A stretch of DNA of 64,000 nucleotides from Polyangium mundeleinium (GTDB lineage: Bacteria; Myxococcota_A; Polyangia; Polyangiales; Polyangiaceae): the NCBI RefSeq assembly GCF_028369105.1, contig NZ_JAQNDO010000001.1:930001-994000 (forward strand). Direction: 5' to 3'. Position numbers and translations under genes: made by a program. Positions 15,475-23,814 of this stretch are shown piece after piece. A model generated the notes under the pieces. It was not told where the DNA came from. It worked only from the letters and a program-made list of their open reading frames with translations, and searched no databases. Positions within the stretch are counted from its first letter, which is position 1. Every line of letters starts with the position of its first letter.

Positions 15475-18276
15475 TCACTCGTCGCCGTCGCGGATGCCGT
15501 CTTCGTCGCGATCGATGCCGATTCGCTCGCCGGAGCCGGGGGGGACGGCGGTGAAGGTGATCTCGGTGTGGAGGAGGTTCGCGACGAGCACGAGCATGGT
15601 CCGCGAGAGCGGGCCGAACGACTGCTTGCTCGAGACGAACTGGTTCGCGCCGACGTAGTGGAAGCCGATCTCTTCGAGCGCGAATTGCATCTTCGCCACG
15701 ACGTCGCACTCGCCCTCGTCCGCCCGCGCGAGGAAGAGGTCGAGGCGCCCGCTCGCCGCGGCGCCGTTGTGGCTCGTCCACGTGACCTGCTGGCCGACGA
15801 TCGGCGCAAGGTTGGAATCGAAGGCGAGGAGGAATTGCTCGACCTGGCGGCGCTTGATATCACCGTCGCCGCCGGGACGATCGTCGAACCCGTTCGGGCT
15901 GAAGCCGCTCAGGAGGTCGAATCCGGGCGAGTGCATGAAGCGGAAGATCGTGTCCTCGGCGCCGTCATTGAGGAAGCCGAACCCGCGGACCTGATCACCC
16001 GTGAGCTCGTTGTGCCCCGGGAGAATCGACGGCACCGCGGGCATGCCGAACATCCCGACCTTCTGATAGAGGTTCCGCAGGTGCGGGACCTTCATCGGCT
16101 GCGGGACCTCGTTGAGGACGTACCGCCCGTCCGTGCCGAAGAAACCCGGGAATGGCTCGCCGAACGCGGCGTTCGCGTCGGGGGCGAGCCGGTGGCAGTC
16201 CTCGCAGGCCAGGATGGCGGCATCGGGCGTGAAGAAATGGTCGCGCCCGGCCTGTTGATCCGGCGTGAGCGAGTTGTCGAGGCGCCGGATCGGGTTCGGC
16301 GGGTACATGATCTGGAGCACGAAATCCGTGAAGGCCTCCATGTCGTCGGGCGGAATGGGCTGTGTGCGCCCGAGCAGGCCGACGAATCCGCCCTGGAACG
16401 TCGCGAAGGCGCCGCGTTCGTCGAACGTGCCGTCGTTCGGCTGGGCGCTCGGCTCGGCGTTGCCCATGGTGCGGTCGCCACGCCAGTGCATCGGGCCGTG
16501 GTTCGCCATTCCGCGCAGGCTCTGCGTGGTCATGGGGCCCTTGAGGGCGTCGAGGTTGTCGAACGTTTCGAAAAACTCCGGCAGCGCGAGGGCGACCGGC
16601 CCCGGCAAGGGGATCGTGGTCTCCTCCGGATTGCCGAGGTCCCAGGCGAGGCTGTCGAAATCACCAAAGACGTGGCAACTCGCGCAGGACGACTCGCCGT
16701 TGCTGGAGCTGAACCGGGCGTCGTAGAGGTACTGGCGGCCCTCGGTGATGCTCGGGGGCTCGGGGTTGTACATCGGGACGCGCGCGAGCACGGCTTTCGT
16801 CGTGGGGTTCACGACCGCGATCTTGTTGTCGAAGCGCGTGAGCACGTAGAGGCGATTGCGGGCCTCGTCGAGCACGAGGCCCGTCGGACCCACGGGCTCG
16901 CCGCCGTCGTCGAGGACGATGTGGTTCGACGCGCTCGGGACGAAGGTGTCGTTTTCGAGCTGCGCCGTGTCGAAGATGCCGATCTTGCTCGATCCGAGCG
17001 CCGCGACATAGAGCTTTTTGCCGTTTTGCGTGATGGCCATCCCGACCGGGGTCGCGAGGCTCTTTTCGTTCGTGGCGTTCGGGAGCGGCGCGACGGGGGC
17101 GTTGTAATTGATGTGCTTGTTGAGGTGCCGCGAGCTCACGGCGCCATTTTTGAGGATCGAGATCCGCGACTCGTGGAGGTGGCCGCGCACGGTCGAACCG
17201 GCGAACGTCCCCGGGCCCTCGAACCGCTGGAGGTTGTTCGCCTCGGTATTCGTGACGTAGACCTTTCCGTTCGCCGGGTTGACGATCATGTTGAAGAGGA
17301 TCGTCCCGACACCGGCATAAACGCCCGATGCGCCCGGGAGCTGGGCCGGCGGGTTCGCCGCGGCGTCGATGACGAAGACGTCCTTGTCGGGGAGCGTGAA
17401 GTTGACGACCCCGTCCCAGGGTTCCCCGTCGTAGTCGACCCAGTGCTGTCCGTCGAATTTGACGATGAGCGCGGTGGGCGGCTGCTCCACGCCGAGCGAA
17501 TCGGTCCTCGGCGCCGGCAGGCCGCCGAGCTGCGCCACGAGGTCCCGATGAAGGGACGTCGTTCGATTGCCGGTATGGAAGCCGGCGGCGTACACGTGTG
17601 ACCCGTCCGGGCTCACGGCGAGCGCGCGCGGTGTGTCCGTGAACAGCGTGATGATGTTGAGCGGAGCACCCCCGAGCGTGTTCGGGCCGAGGTTCGTCGC
17701 GTCGAAGACCCATACGTCGGCCCGGCCGACGCCGGGGGTCGTGAGCTTGGGATCAAAAGGAATGTTCTGACCACGGTGGGCCGTCGTGATGAACGCGCGG
17801 TTCTTGCCGGGGCCGCCAAAGACGAGGTCGCGTGGCTCGTCGCCGACGAGCAACGTCCGCACGACGCGCGGCGCAAAGCCGGGCTTCACGTCGACGATGC
17901 TGATGCTATCGGAGAGATGATTGACGACCCACACCTCGTCATTGTTCCGCGCCGCGACCGCGACGGGCTCGAGGCCCACCGTGACGGAGCCGAGGTGGAT
18001 GAGGCCGAGGATCGTGACGTGGAAAATCTCCAGACGGTTGTCGGGGGTGTTGACGGCATAGAGCCGGCTCCCATCCGGAGAAAGAGCGAGGGGTCGTACC
18101 TGACCACTCTCGAAGAGCGCAAAAGAGGAGGCCTCGGCAGCCGCCGGCGCCGCGAGCGTCGCGAGGGCGGCCGCAACACCGAGGGTCGTCCCGAGGCGGC
18201 GACGCAAAACCGGGATCCGCGCCTCGTTCTCCTGTGAAGGTGAATGCCGTTCGCCCGGAGGGAGCTTCGTGGACAT
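15475..18276 (-). CDS. Secreted beta-propeller/di-heme cytochrome protein
   Basis: 933 residues with a Sec signal (RRRLGTTLGVAAALATLAAPAAAEA). The N-terminal half is a YncE-like propeller (SPDGSRLYAVNTPDN, SPDGSHVYAAGFHTGN, QNGKKLYVAALGS). The C-terminal half has two heme c sites, CASCH (531-535) and CEDCH (691-695), in a cytochrome c peroxidase-like region. It ends in DRDEDGIRDGDE, a calcium-binding type-3-repeat motif. The start at 18276 has AGAGG upstream; a longer frame lacks a ribosome site and a signal peptide. It shares its plan with the product of 7092-10025 but has no lipobox, so it is probably periplasmic or released. Confidence 0.87.
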   Translation of the reverse strand: MSTKLPPGERHSPSQENEARIPVLRRRLGTTLGVAAALATLAAPAAAEASSFALFESGQVRPLALSPDGSRLYAVNTPDNRLEIFHVTILGLIHLGSVTVGLEPVAVAARNNDEVWVVNHLSDSISIVDVKPGFAPRVVRTLLVGDEPRDLVFGGPGKNRAFITTAHRGQNIPFDPKLTTPGVGRADVWVFDATNLGPNTLGGAPLNIITLFTDTPRALAVSPDGSHVYAAGFHTGNRTTSLHRDLVAQLGGLPAPRTDSLGVEQPPTALIVKFDGQHWVDYDGEPWDGVVNFTLPDKDVFVIDAAANPPAQLPGASGVYAGVGTILFNMIVNPANGKVYVTNTEANNLQRFEGPGTFAGSTVRGHLHESRISILKNGAVSSRHLNKHINYNAPVAPLPNATNEKSLATPVGMAITQNGKKLYVAALGSSKIGIFDTAQLENDTFVPSASNHIVLDDGGEPVGPTGLVLDEARNRLYVLTRFDNKIAVVNPTTKAVLARVPMYNPEPPSITEGRQYLYDARFSSSNGESSCASCHVFGDFDSLAWDLGNPEETTIPLPGPVALALPEFFETFDNLDALKGPMTTQSLRGMANHGPMHWRGDRTMGNAEPSAQPNDGTFDERGAFATFQGGFVGLLGRTQPIPPDDMEAFTDFVLQIMYPPNPIRRLDNSLTPDQQAGRDHFFTPDAAILACEDCHRLAPDANAAFGEPFPGFFGTDGRYVLNEVPQPMKVPHLRNLYQKVGMFGMPAVPSILPGHNELTGDQVRGFGFLNDGAEDTIFRFMHSPGFDLLSGFSPNGFDDRPGGDGDIKRRQVEQFLLAFDSNLAPIVGQQVTWTSHNGAAASGRLDLFLARADEGECDVVAKMQFALEEIGFHYVGANQFVSSKQSFGPLSRTMLVLVANLLHTEITFTAVPPGSGERIGIDRDEDGIRDGDE

Positions 18277-18288
18277 GAGGCCTCTTTC

Positions 18289-18323
18289 TCGATGGGGCGA
18301 TCGAATCGAGATCGTCCCATCGA
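18289..18323 (-). promoter_or_regulatory. Hairpin in the leader of the cytochrome gene
   Basis: Inverted repeat just upstream of the ribosome site of the 15475-18276 gene: 8 bp (TCGATGGG/CCCATCGA), one mismatch, then 5 bp (CGATC/GATCG) around a 7-nt loop. It ends about 12 nt from the start codon. It may act as an mRNA leader structure or as a dyad operator; sequence alone does not decide. Confidence 0.5.
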
Positions 18324-18622
18324 CACAAAAGGAGGTTGTTACGTTCGCCAGGTGCGACCGTGCAATCCGGGCATGAGCAAATGCCGAGCCCAAGTGTATC
18401 CTACATAAATGGGTTCGCCTTTCAAGAGCAATTTGAGTCAATTGCATGATGACGAATTTTCGACGTGCATGCGCCATCTCCGGGGCGCAGCGAGGGATTC
18501 GCCCGGAGGGGGGATGGGTGGATTCTGCTTTTACTGAACTCGGGTCGGTGGGACCGCGAGGGGGGGGGCTCAGGCGATGTCGATAGGAAGGAGGGAGGGG
18601 ATGGCCGTCTGGCGGCCCTGCG
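18324..18622. other. Non-coding gap between cytochrome and VWA genes
   Basis: About 300 bp with lower GC near 18400-18460 (including an AT-rich CATAAATGGG stretch), which should hold the promoter of the minus-strand cytochrome gene, followed by a G-rich stretch with a run of nine G near 18560. I see no convincing ORF, RNA gene or repeat. No -35/-10 pair is clear enough to name. Confidence 0.5.
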
Positions 18623-20401
18623 TCATTTGACGCAGTCGCAGCAAAGGTCGTCGGCCACGCCGGCGAGCGCCTTGTCGAGGCCCGCGGAGTCGCTTGCTTG
18701 CAGGTAGAGGACGTCCCCGTTCGGATCCTTGGCGACGAAACCGCCCGGCCCCTCCTGGCAGCCCGCCGGGAACCCCTTGGCCGTCTGCCCCGCGCAAGCC
18801 ATGTCGTTGAGGAACGCGGCGCCGACGCCGCCCGGCTGAATGGCGCCCTCCGCGGAGAAGCCGACCACGAATGTGCGGATCCCCGAAGCCGAGAGCTGCT
18901 GTACGATGGGCAGCGGATTCGGATCGGGGCAAGACTGGTCCCAATCCGCGCCGTCGGTCACGAGGACGACGTATTGGTCGCGGCCAGGCGTGACGCTCTT
19001 GAGGAGGTGGTCCGTCGCCGTGAAGAGGGCCTGGCCCGTGGGCGTGCTGATGCAGAGGCGGGTGGTGGCCGGATCGAGGTATTGCTGGATGGCGGGGCCG
19101 CTGCCGAGGGCCGGGGGCACGACGATCTCGCCGTTCTCGCAGAATGGGTTCGTCGCCTGCTTGGTGTCCGTGACCCGCTCCGCGAGGGTGATACACGTGT
19201 TTCCACCCGGATCTCTCGGCCAGAGTTCGAGGCCGTACCGCGCATGCGCGTCGCGGGGCGGGGCCACCATCTTCTCGATCGCGGTGAGCGCCTGGTGCCA
19301 CTTGCTGCTCTTGTAATCGGGCCCGTCCGTGGGTGTCTCGCCGTTCGGGGTCTTGTGCATGGTGAGCGTGCGGTCGAGGGCGATGAGGATTTCGGGGGGA
19401 TCACACGTATCGCCGCAATTGCAGCAGAGCTTGCCGCCGATCGACTTGAGCGCGAGGGCGAGCTCCGCCGCGTTGCCAGCCTTGAGGTAGAGCGGCGCGC
19501 CCGTGGGATCGGTGGACGTGTAGTTGCCATTGCCGTCGTCGGTGCAGGAGGCCGGGAACCCCTTCGCGGTGCCGCCGGCGCAGGCCATGTTGTTGAGGAA
19601 CTCGGCGCCGACGCCGCCGGGCTGGATGTCGCCGGTCGCGGAGAAGCCAACGATGTACGTCTTGATGCCCTTCTTCATGAGGGCCTGCGCGATGGGCAAG
19701 GGATTGGGCTCCGGGCAGGATTGGTCCCAGTCCGCGCCGTCGGTCACGAGCACGACGTATTGCTCGCGCCCGGGGACGGCGATTCCCTGGAGGTGCTGCT
19801 CGGCCGTGAGCAGGGCATTGCCGGTGGGCGTGCTCGTGCAGAGCGTGGTGGTGGCCGGATCGAGGAGCGCTTGAATGGCCATGCCCTGATCGAGGCCCGG
19901 GGTGATCAGGACCTCGCCCTCCTGGCAAGCCGGGTTCGTCGCCTGCTTCGTATTGAGCACGCGCTCGGCGAGGGTGATGCAGGCGCCGCCGCCCGGGTCC
20001 TTGGGCCAGAGCTCGACGCCGAACCGAATGCCCTTGTCGAGGGGAGGCGCGACGAGCTGCTCGACGGCGGTGATCGCCTGGGACCATTTCGAGCTCTTGT
20101 AATCGGGCCCGTCGCTCGGTGTTCCGCCCTCCGGGGTCTTGTGCATCGTCAGGGTCCTATCGAGGACGACGAGGACGTCGGGCGGATCGCAGACGTCGGG
20201 CCCGCCGCCGCCGGAGCCGCCGACGGAGACGAACCCGCCGGTCCCGGGGTCGGCGCCCGTGCCGCCGGAGCCGCCCGTGCCGCCCGAGGCGGTGGCGTTC
20301 GAGGAGGCGGAAGAACTGCCACCATTGCCGCTGCACGACGCGGCGAGGGAAACGGCGAGGAGAGGGAGCGCGAGGGAGCCAAGGAGGATGCGGGAGATCA
20401 T
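18623..20401 (-). CDS. Lipoprotein with two tandem von Willebrand factor A-like domains
   Basis: 592-residue exported lipoprotein: signal peptide with lipobox-like SLAASC, then a Ser/Gly-rich linker. Two near-copies of a ~260-residue VWA-like unit follow (from about residues 75 and 336). Each opens DxLxxLDRTLTMHK, continues with DGPDYKSSKW, FGVELWP or YGLELWP, and YVVLVTDGADWDQSCP, and ends with a Cys pair (LCCNCG; LCCDCVK). The metal-site motif is D-R-T-L-T instead of the canonical DxSxS. The internal repetition shows a tandem duplication. It probably binds protein or surface ligands outside the cell. It is divergent from the MerR regulator, with about 100 bp between. Confidence 0.85.
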   Translation of the reverse strand: MISRILLGSLALPLLAVSLAASCSGNGGSSSASSNATASGGTGGSGGTGADPGTGGFVSVGGSGGGGPDVCDPPDVLVVLDRTLTMHKTPEGGTPSDGPDYKSSKWSQAITAVEQLVAPPLDKGIRFGVELWPKDPGGGACITLAERVLNTKQATNPACQEGEVLITPGLDQGMAIQALLDPATTTLCTSTPTGNALLTAEQHLQGIAVPGREQYVVLVTDGADWDQSCPEPNPLPIAQALMKKGIKTYIVGFSATGDIQPGGVGAEFLNNMACAGGTAKGFPASCTDDGNGNYTSTDPTGAPLYLKAGNAAELALALKSIGGKLCCNCGDTCDPPEILIALDRTLTMHKTPNGETPTDGPDYKSSKWHQALTAIEKMVAPPRDAHARYGLELWPRDPGGNTCITLAERVTDTKQATNPFCENGEIVVPPALGSGPAIQQYLDPATTRLCISTPTGQALFTATDHLLKSVTPGRDQYVVLVTDGADWDQSCPDPNPLPIVQQLSASGIRTFVVGFSAEGAIQPGGVGAAFLNDMACAGQTAKGFPAGCQEGPGGFVAKDPNGDVLYLQASDSAGLDKALAGVADDLCCDCVK

Positions 20402-20460
20402 GGCAAAGGGTACCTCGGGCCGTGGGGACCCGACTACCCCTCCTTTTTTTCGCAGGCCCC

Positions 20461-20491
20461 TTGACCCTCACGTCACGTGAGGGCCTAGAGT
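20461..20491 (+). promoter_or_regulatory. MerR-type promoter with 19-bp spacer and perfect dyad
   Basis: TTGACC (20461-20466) and TAGAGT (20486-20491) are separated by exactly 19 bp, the long spacer that defines MerR-activated promoters. A perfect inverted repeat, CCCTCACGT-C-ACGTGAGGG (20465-20483), fills the spacer, matching TipA/Mta-type operators. Transcription would begin about 7 nt after the -10, almost at the GTG at 20499, so the mRNA is probably leaderless. Confidence 0.88.
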
Positions 20492-20498
20492 CCCGTTC

Positions 20499-21271
20499 GT
20501 GGCTGCTGGAGAGCGCAAGGACAAGGGCGCGAAGAAGCGCACGTGGAAGGTGGGAGAGCTGGCGAAGGCCACGGGGACGTCCATCCGGACACTCCACTGG
20601 TACGACGAGATTGGGCTCCTCTCGCCGTCCGACCATTCACGGGCGGGGTATCGGCTGTACGGGGAGGGGGACGTGGCCAGGCTGCAGCAGATTTTATCGC
20701 TGCGGCAGCTCGGCCTGTCGCTCGACGAGATCCGGGACCTGCTCGCGCGGCCCGACCTCTCGCCGCTCTCCATCGTCCACATGCACATCACGCGTTTGCA
20801 GGAACAAATGGAGCTCACCCGGAAGCTCCTCGGCCGCCTGGAGGTGCTCGCCGCCTGGCTTACGAAGAGCGAGCGCGTATCGGCCGATGAACTTTTGAAG
20901 ACGATCGAGGTGATGAACATGATCGAGAAATACTACACGAAGGAGCAGCTCGCGGAGCTCGAGGCGCGGCGGCAGGCGTTCGGCGAGGAGGCGATGCAAG
21001 CCGTGCAGGCGGAATGGCCGGCGCTGATCGCGAAGGTCCGCGCGGAAATGGAGAAGGGTACGCCGCCGAGGATCCGGCCGTGCAGGCGCTCGCCGGGCGC
21101 TGGATGGAGCTCGTCGAGATGTTCACCGGGGGAAACCCGGGGATTCGGCAGTCGCTCGAAAACATGTACAAGAACGAGCCTGGCTTCGCGGCGCAGCAGG
21201 GCCACGACCCGGCGCTCTACGATTACGTGCGCCGGGCGCAGGCCGCGCGAAAGGGAGGCACGAGCGTCTGA
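20499..21271 (+). pseudogene. TipA-like MerR regulator with TipAS domain, frameshifted
   Basis: The N-terminal frame encodes a MerR helix-turn-helix (WKVGELAKATG, RTLHWYDEIGLL, GYRLYGEGDVARL), a coiled-coil dimerisation helix and the first part of a TipAS drug-recognition domain (MIEKYYTKEQLAELEARR, AEWPALIAKVRAEMEKG). Near 21055-21064 the homology jumps to another frame: EDPAVQALAGRWMELVEMF, NPGIRQSLENMY and ALYDYVRRA, ending at 21271. The original frame continues to 21281 as Arg/Ser-rich nonsense. A one-base loss in the GGG run would explain it. In TipA proteins this domain traps thiopeptide-like ligands and activates the promoter. The gene is either inactivated (DNA binding may remain) or the assembly has an error here. 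Confidence 0.82.
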
Positions 21272-21335
21272 CGAAAAATAGCTTGTCCCGGCCGCACGAC
21301 CTGCCGTATCCTGGCGCTCCCTCGCGGGGCGAAGC

Positions 21336-22328
21336 ATGGACGAGAATGGGTTTTACGAGCTCTTCGTGGGGGCCTGGCTCTTTGTCGGGCTCGTCGCGGC
21401 CGGGGCCTTCGTAGGGGATCGGCTCATCTCGTACGAAGCCGCCACCAAGCTGAGCTCGCATGCGCGGCAGGCACGGGGCCGCGGGTGGTTCACGACGTCG
21501 AGGTTGCTCCTCGCGGTTTCGAGCGCCCGCATGCCCGCGGCCTACGTGCAGGCCGAGACCGCGATGGCGCTCTATTACGAGGGCCGGGTGGAGGAGGCTT
21601 GCCGCGCGATCGACGACATCCCCGTGTTCGAGGAGCCGAGCGGCGAGTTTGCCCTCTACGTCGTGAACCTGCTCGTCTGCGTGGATGTCGCCGCGGGGTA
21701 TTACAAGCGGGCGCTTTCGCGTCGCGCGGCGTGGTCGCTCGCGCAGAACGACGCCATTTTATGCATCAACGAGGCCGAGGCGCTGGCAAACCTCGGCCGC
21801 TGGGAGGCGTCGCTCGCGCATACACGGCGGGCCCTCGAAACCGGCGACGCGCTCGCCCGCACGGGAGCGGCGCTGCACGGGACGTGGGTGCTCGCCTCGC
21901 AGGAGCGCGCCGGGGAGGCGCGCGCCCTGTTCGAACGCGCGTGCGAGAACGATCTCCCCGGTGATTTCCGGAGTGAATACCATTTCGCCGAGGCCTTCTT
22001 GCGCCTCGCCGAGGGGGACCCTGCGGCCGCGCGGCGCGCGGTCCTCCGCGGGGATGCGGTCGCAAAGCGCGCGTCGTCGCGGCGCAATGCGCTCTTTTTG
22101 CTCGGCCGGATCGCGGCGCGCGAGGGCCGTTTCGAGGAGGCGCTTGCGCGGTTCGAGGAGGGCGCGAGGCACGTCTTCCGCGGACAGGGAGGGGATGGCT
22201 TGCTCGCGTGGGGCGACACGCTTGCGTCGCTCGGGCGGGCCGAGCGGGCCGCCGAGGTATGGAGGCTCGTGATCGAGAGGGATCCCGAGTCGTATACGGC
22301 GGCGCTCGCGCGGGAGCGCCTCGGCTAG
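21336..22328 (+). CDS. Membrane-anchored TPR-like protein
   Basis: 330 residues. One N-terminal transmembrane helix (ELFVGAWLFVGLVAAGAFVG) is followed by an all-helical region with TPR-like pairs, for example AMALYYEGRVEEACRAID, EALANLGRWEASLAHTRRAL and RIAAREGRFEEALARFEEGA, ending with YTAALARERLG. Such proteins act as protein-protein scaffolds. No catalytic motif is visible. It follows the MerR gene on the same strand after about 65 bp, but nothing ties it functionally to that gene. Confidence 0.8.
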   Translation: MDENGFYELFVGAWLFVGLVAAGAFVGDRLISYEAATKLSSHARQARGRGWFTTSRLLLAVSSARMPAAYVQAETAMALYYEGRVEEACRAIDDIPVFEEPSGEFALYVVNLLVCVDVAAGYYKRALSRRAAWSLAQNDAILCINEAEALANLGRWEASLAHTRRALETGDALARTGAALHGTWVLASQERAGEARALFERACENDLPGDFRSEYHFAEAFLRLAEGDPAAARRAVLRGDAVAKRASSRRNALFLLGRIAAREGRFEEALARFEEGARHVFRGQGGDGLLAWGDTLASLGRAERAAEVWRLVIERDPESYTAALARERLG

Positions 22329-22352
22329 GGATTTCGCTTTTCCAGGGACCGA

Positions 22353-22913
22353 TCAGCGGGACTTGCCGAGGTGCAGGCCCGGCAGCCCGTCGAGGCTGGT
22401 CATATTTTTCTTTTCCATATACTCCCGCATCCCCTCGGCCCCTTTCGTTTCCCCCCAATCCGTGAGCTGCGCACGTTCTCCGACAAACTCGTAGAGGGGC
22501 ACGCCGTAGCCGCACGACGTCGCGATCCGCGTCGCCTCGATGCGCAGGATGGCCCGTTCGCCCGCGCGTGGCGGGCCGAAGGGCTCGCGCAGGGCGGGGA
22601 ATTGCGCGTCGTCCGGCTCGAAGGCCTCGGCGCGGCCGTGAATCCGCAGAATGCGCGGCGGGCCCTCGAAGGCGCAAAAGAGCAGCACGATGCGCCCGTT
22701 CTCGCGGGCGTGGGCGATCGTCTCGACACCGCTCCCCGCGAAATCCAGGTACCCAAGCGTGCGCGGACCGAACACGCGCAGGGTATCGTAGCCCTTGGGC
22801 GAGAGGTTCACGAAGCCGTCGCCGGCGAGCGGGGCCGTGGCGACGAAAAAGACGTGTTGTCGCTGGATGAACCCGATGAGCTCGTCATCGAGGCTGTCAT
22901 AGAGTTTTCCCAC
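22353..22913 (-). CDS. Pyridoxamine 5'-phosphate oxidase-family (FMN-binding split barrel) protein
   Basis: 186 residues. The start (GTG giving MGKLYDSLDDELIGFIQRQ) matches the usual beginning of this subfamily. Typical segments are HVFFVATAPL, GFVNLSPKG, RTLGYLDFAGSGVETIAH, GRIVLLFCAFEGPPRILRIHG and a C-terminal YGVPLYEFVGER. These are flavin-binding split-barrel proteins, often F420- or FMN-dependent oxidoreductases of unknown substrate. No ribosome site is clear. It is divergent from the methyltransferase with a 48-bp gap. Confidence 0.88.
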   Translation of the reverse strand: MGKLYDSLDDELIGFIQRQHVFFVATAPLAGDGFVNLSPKGYDTLRVFGPRTLGYLDFAGSGVETIAHARENGRIVLLFCAFEGPPRILRIHGRAEAFEPDDAQFPALREPFGPPRAGERAILRIEATRIATSCGYGVPLYEFVGERAQLTDWGETKGAEGMREYMEKKNMTSLDGLPGLHLGKSR

Positions 22914-22961
22914 GGCCGACAAGGGTAGCAGACTCCGCGCGCCCCATGCTACGTAGAGGCC

Positions 22962-23753
22962 ATGGATCCCTCCGAGGACTGGCTCCGGCGCTGGCACGAT
23001 CGATGCCCCGGGGCCACGTCGCGCGCGTTCTTGCGCGCAAAACCCTCGACCTACGAATGGCTCGCCGGCCACGCGCGGCCGGGGGATCGCGTGCTCGATC
23101 TCGCGTGCGGGGATGGCATCCTGCTCGCGCGGCTGCGTGCCCGCGGCGTTCAGGGTGCGGTGGGAATCGATATGAGCGAGGGCGAGCTTTCGGCGGCGCG
23201 CGCGCGGCTCGGCCCGGAGGCGAACCTCGTGAAGGGACGGGCGCAGGCGCTGCCCTTCGAGGCGGGTTCGTTCGACCTCGTCACGTGCCACCTCGCGCTC
23301 ATGTTGATGCGCCCCGTGGAGGAGGTCCTCGCCGAGGTGCGTCGCGTCTTGCGGCCCGGCGGTATCCTCGCGGCCGTGGTGGGCGGCAGAGGCATGGAGG
23401 CGCCGGTTGAAAATGCGTGGACGCTGCTCGTTCGGCGGCTCCGCGAGGAGCCGTTCGACGGACCGTCGCTCGGCGACCGGCGAGCCTTCAGCGAGGAAGG
23501 GCTCCGGGAGCTGCTCCAGTCGTTCGTGAACGTGCGGATCGAGTCGATGTTCGTCGAGCTGTCGGGCACGCCCGACGAGGTCGCGGCCTCGCTTTGGGAG
23601 ACCTACGATGCCGCTCGAATCGCTTCCGCGCGCGTCGCCGTGATCGAAGAAGCCTTGCGCGCGGATTGGCAGGCCCTCCTGCGGCCGGACGGAATGCTGC
23701 CCTGCTCGATGGGGGTGCGGTGCGTCACGGCCACGACGGAGGCCTTTCGATAA
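22962..23753 (+). CDS. Class I SAM-dependent methyltransferase
   Basis: 263 residues with the methyltransferase fold signatures in order: motif I VLDLACGDGILL, the acidic loop GIDMSEGELSAAR, AQALPFEAGSFDLVTCHLALM (motif II/III) and VRRVLRPGGILAAVV. This is the Methyltransf_11 group (UbiE-like). The acceptor is unknown. An AGAGG site lies ahead of the ATG. It reads away from the split-barrel protein. Confidence 0.9.
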   Translation: MDPSEDWLRRWHDRCPGATSRAFLRAKPSTYEWLAGHARPGDRVLDLACGDGILLARLRARGVQGAVGIDMSEGELSAARARLGPEANLVKGRAQALPFEAGSFDLVTCHLALMLMRPVEEVLAEVRRVLRPGGILAAVVGGRGMEAPVENAWTLLVRRLREEPFDGPSLGDRRAFSEEGLRELLQSFVNVRIESMFVELSGTPDEVAASLWETYDAARIASARVAVIEEALRADWQALLRPDGMLPCSMGVRCVTATTEAFR

Positions 23754-23814
23754 CGGGATCCTTGCGCCTGTGTGAATACGCGGGCAGGCTTTCGCAACGC
23801 ACGGATCATCCACC

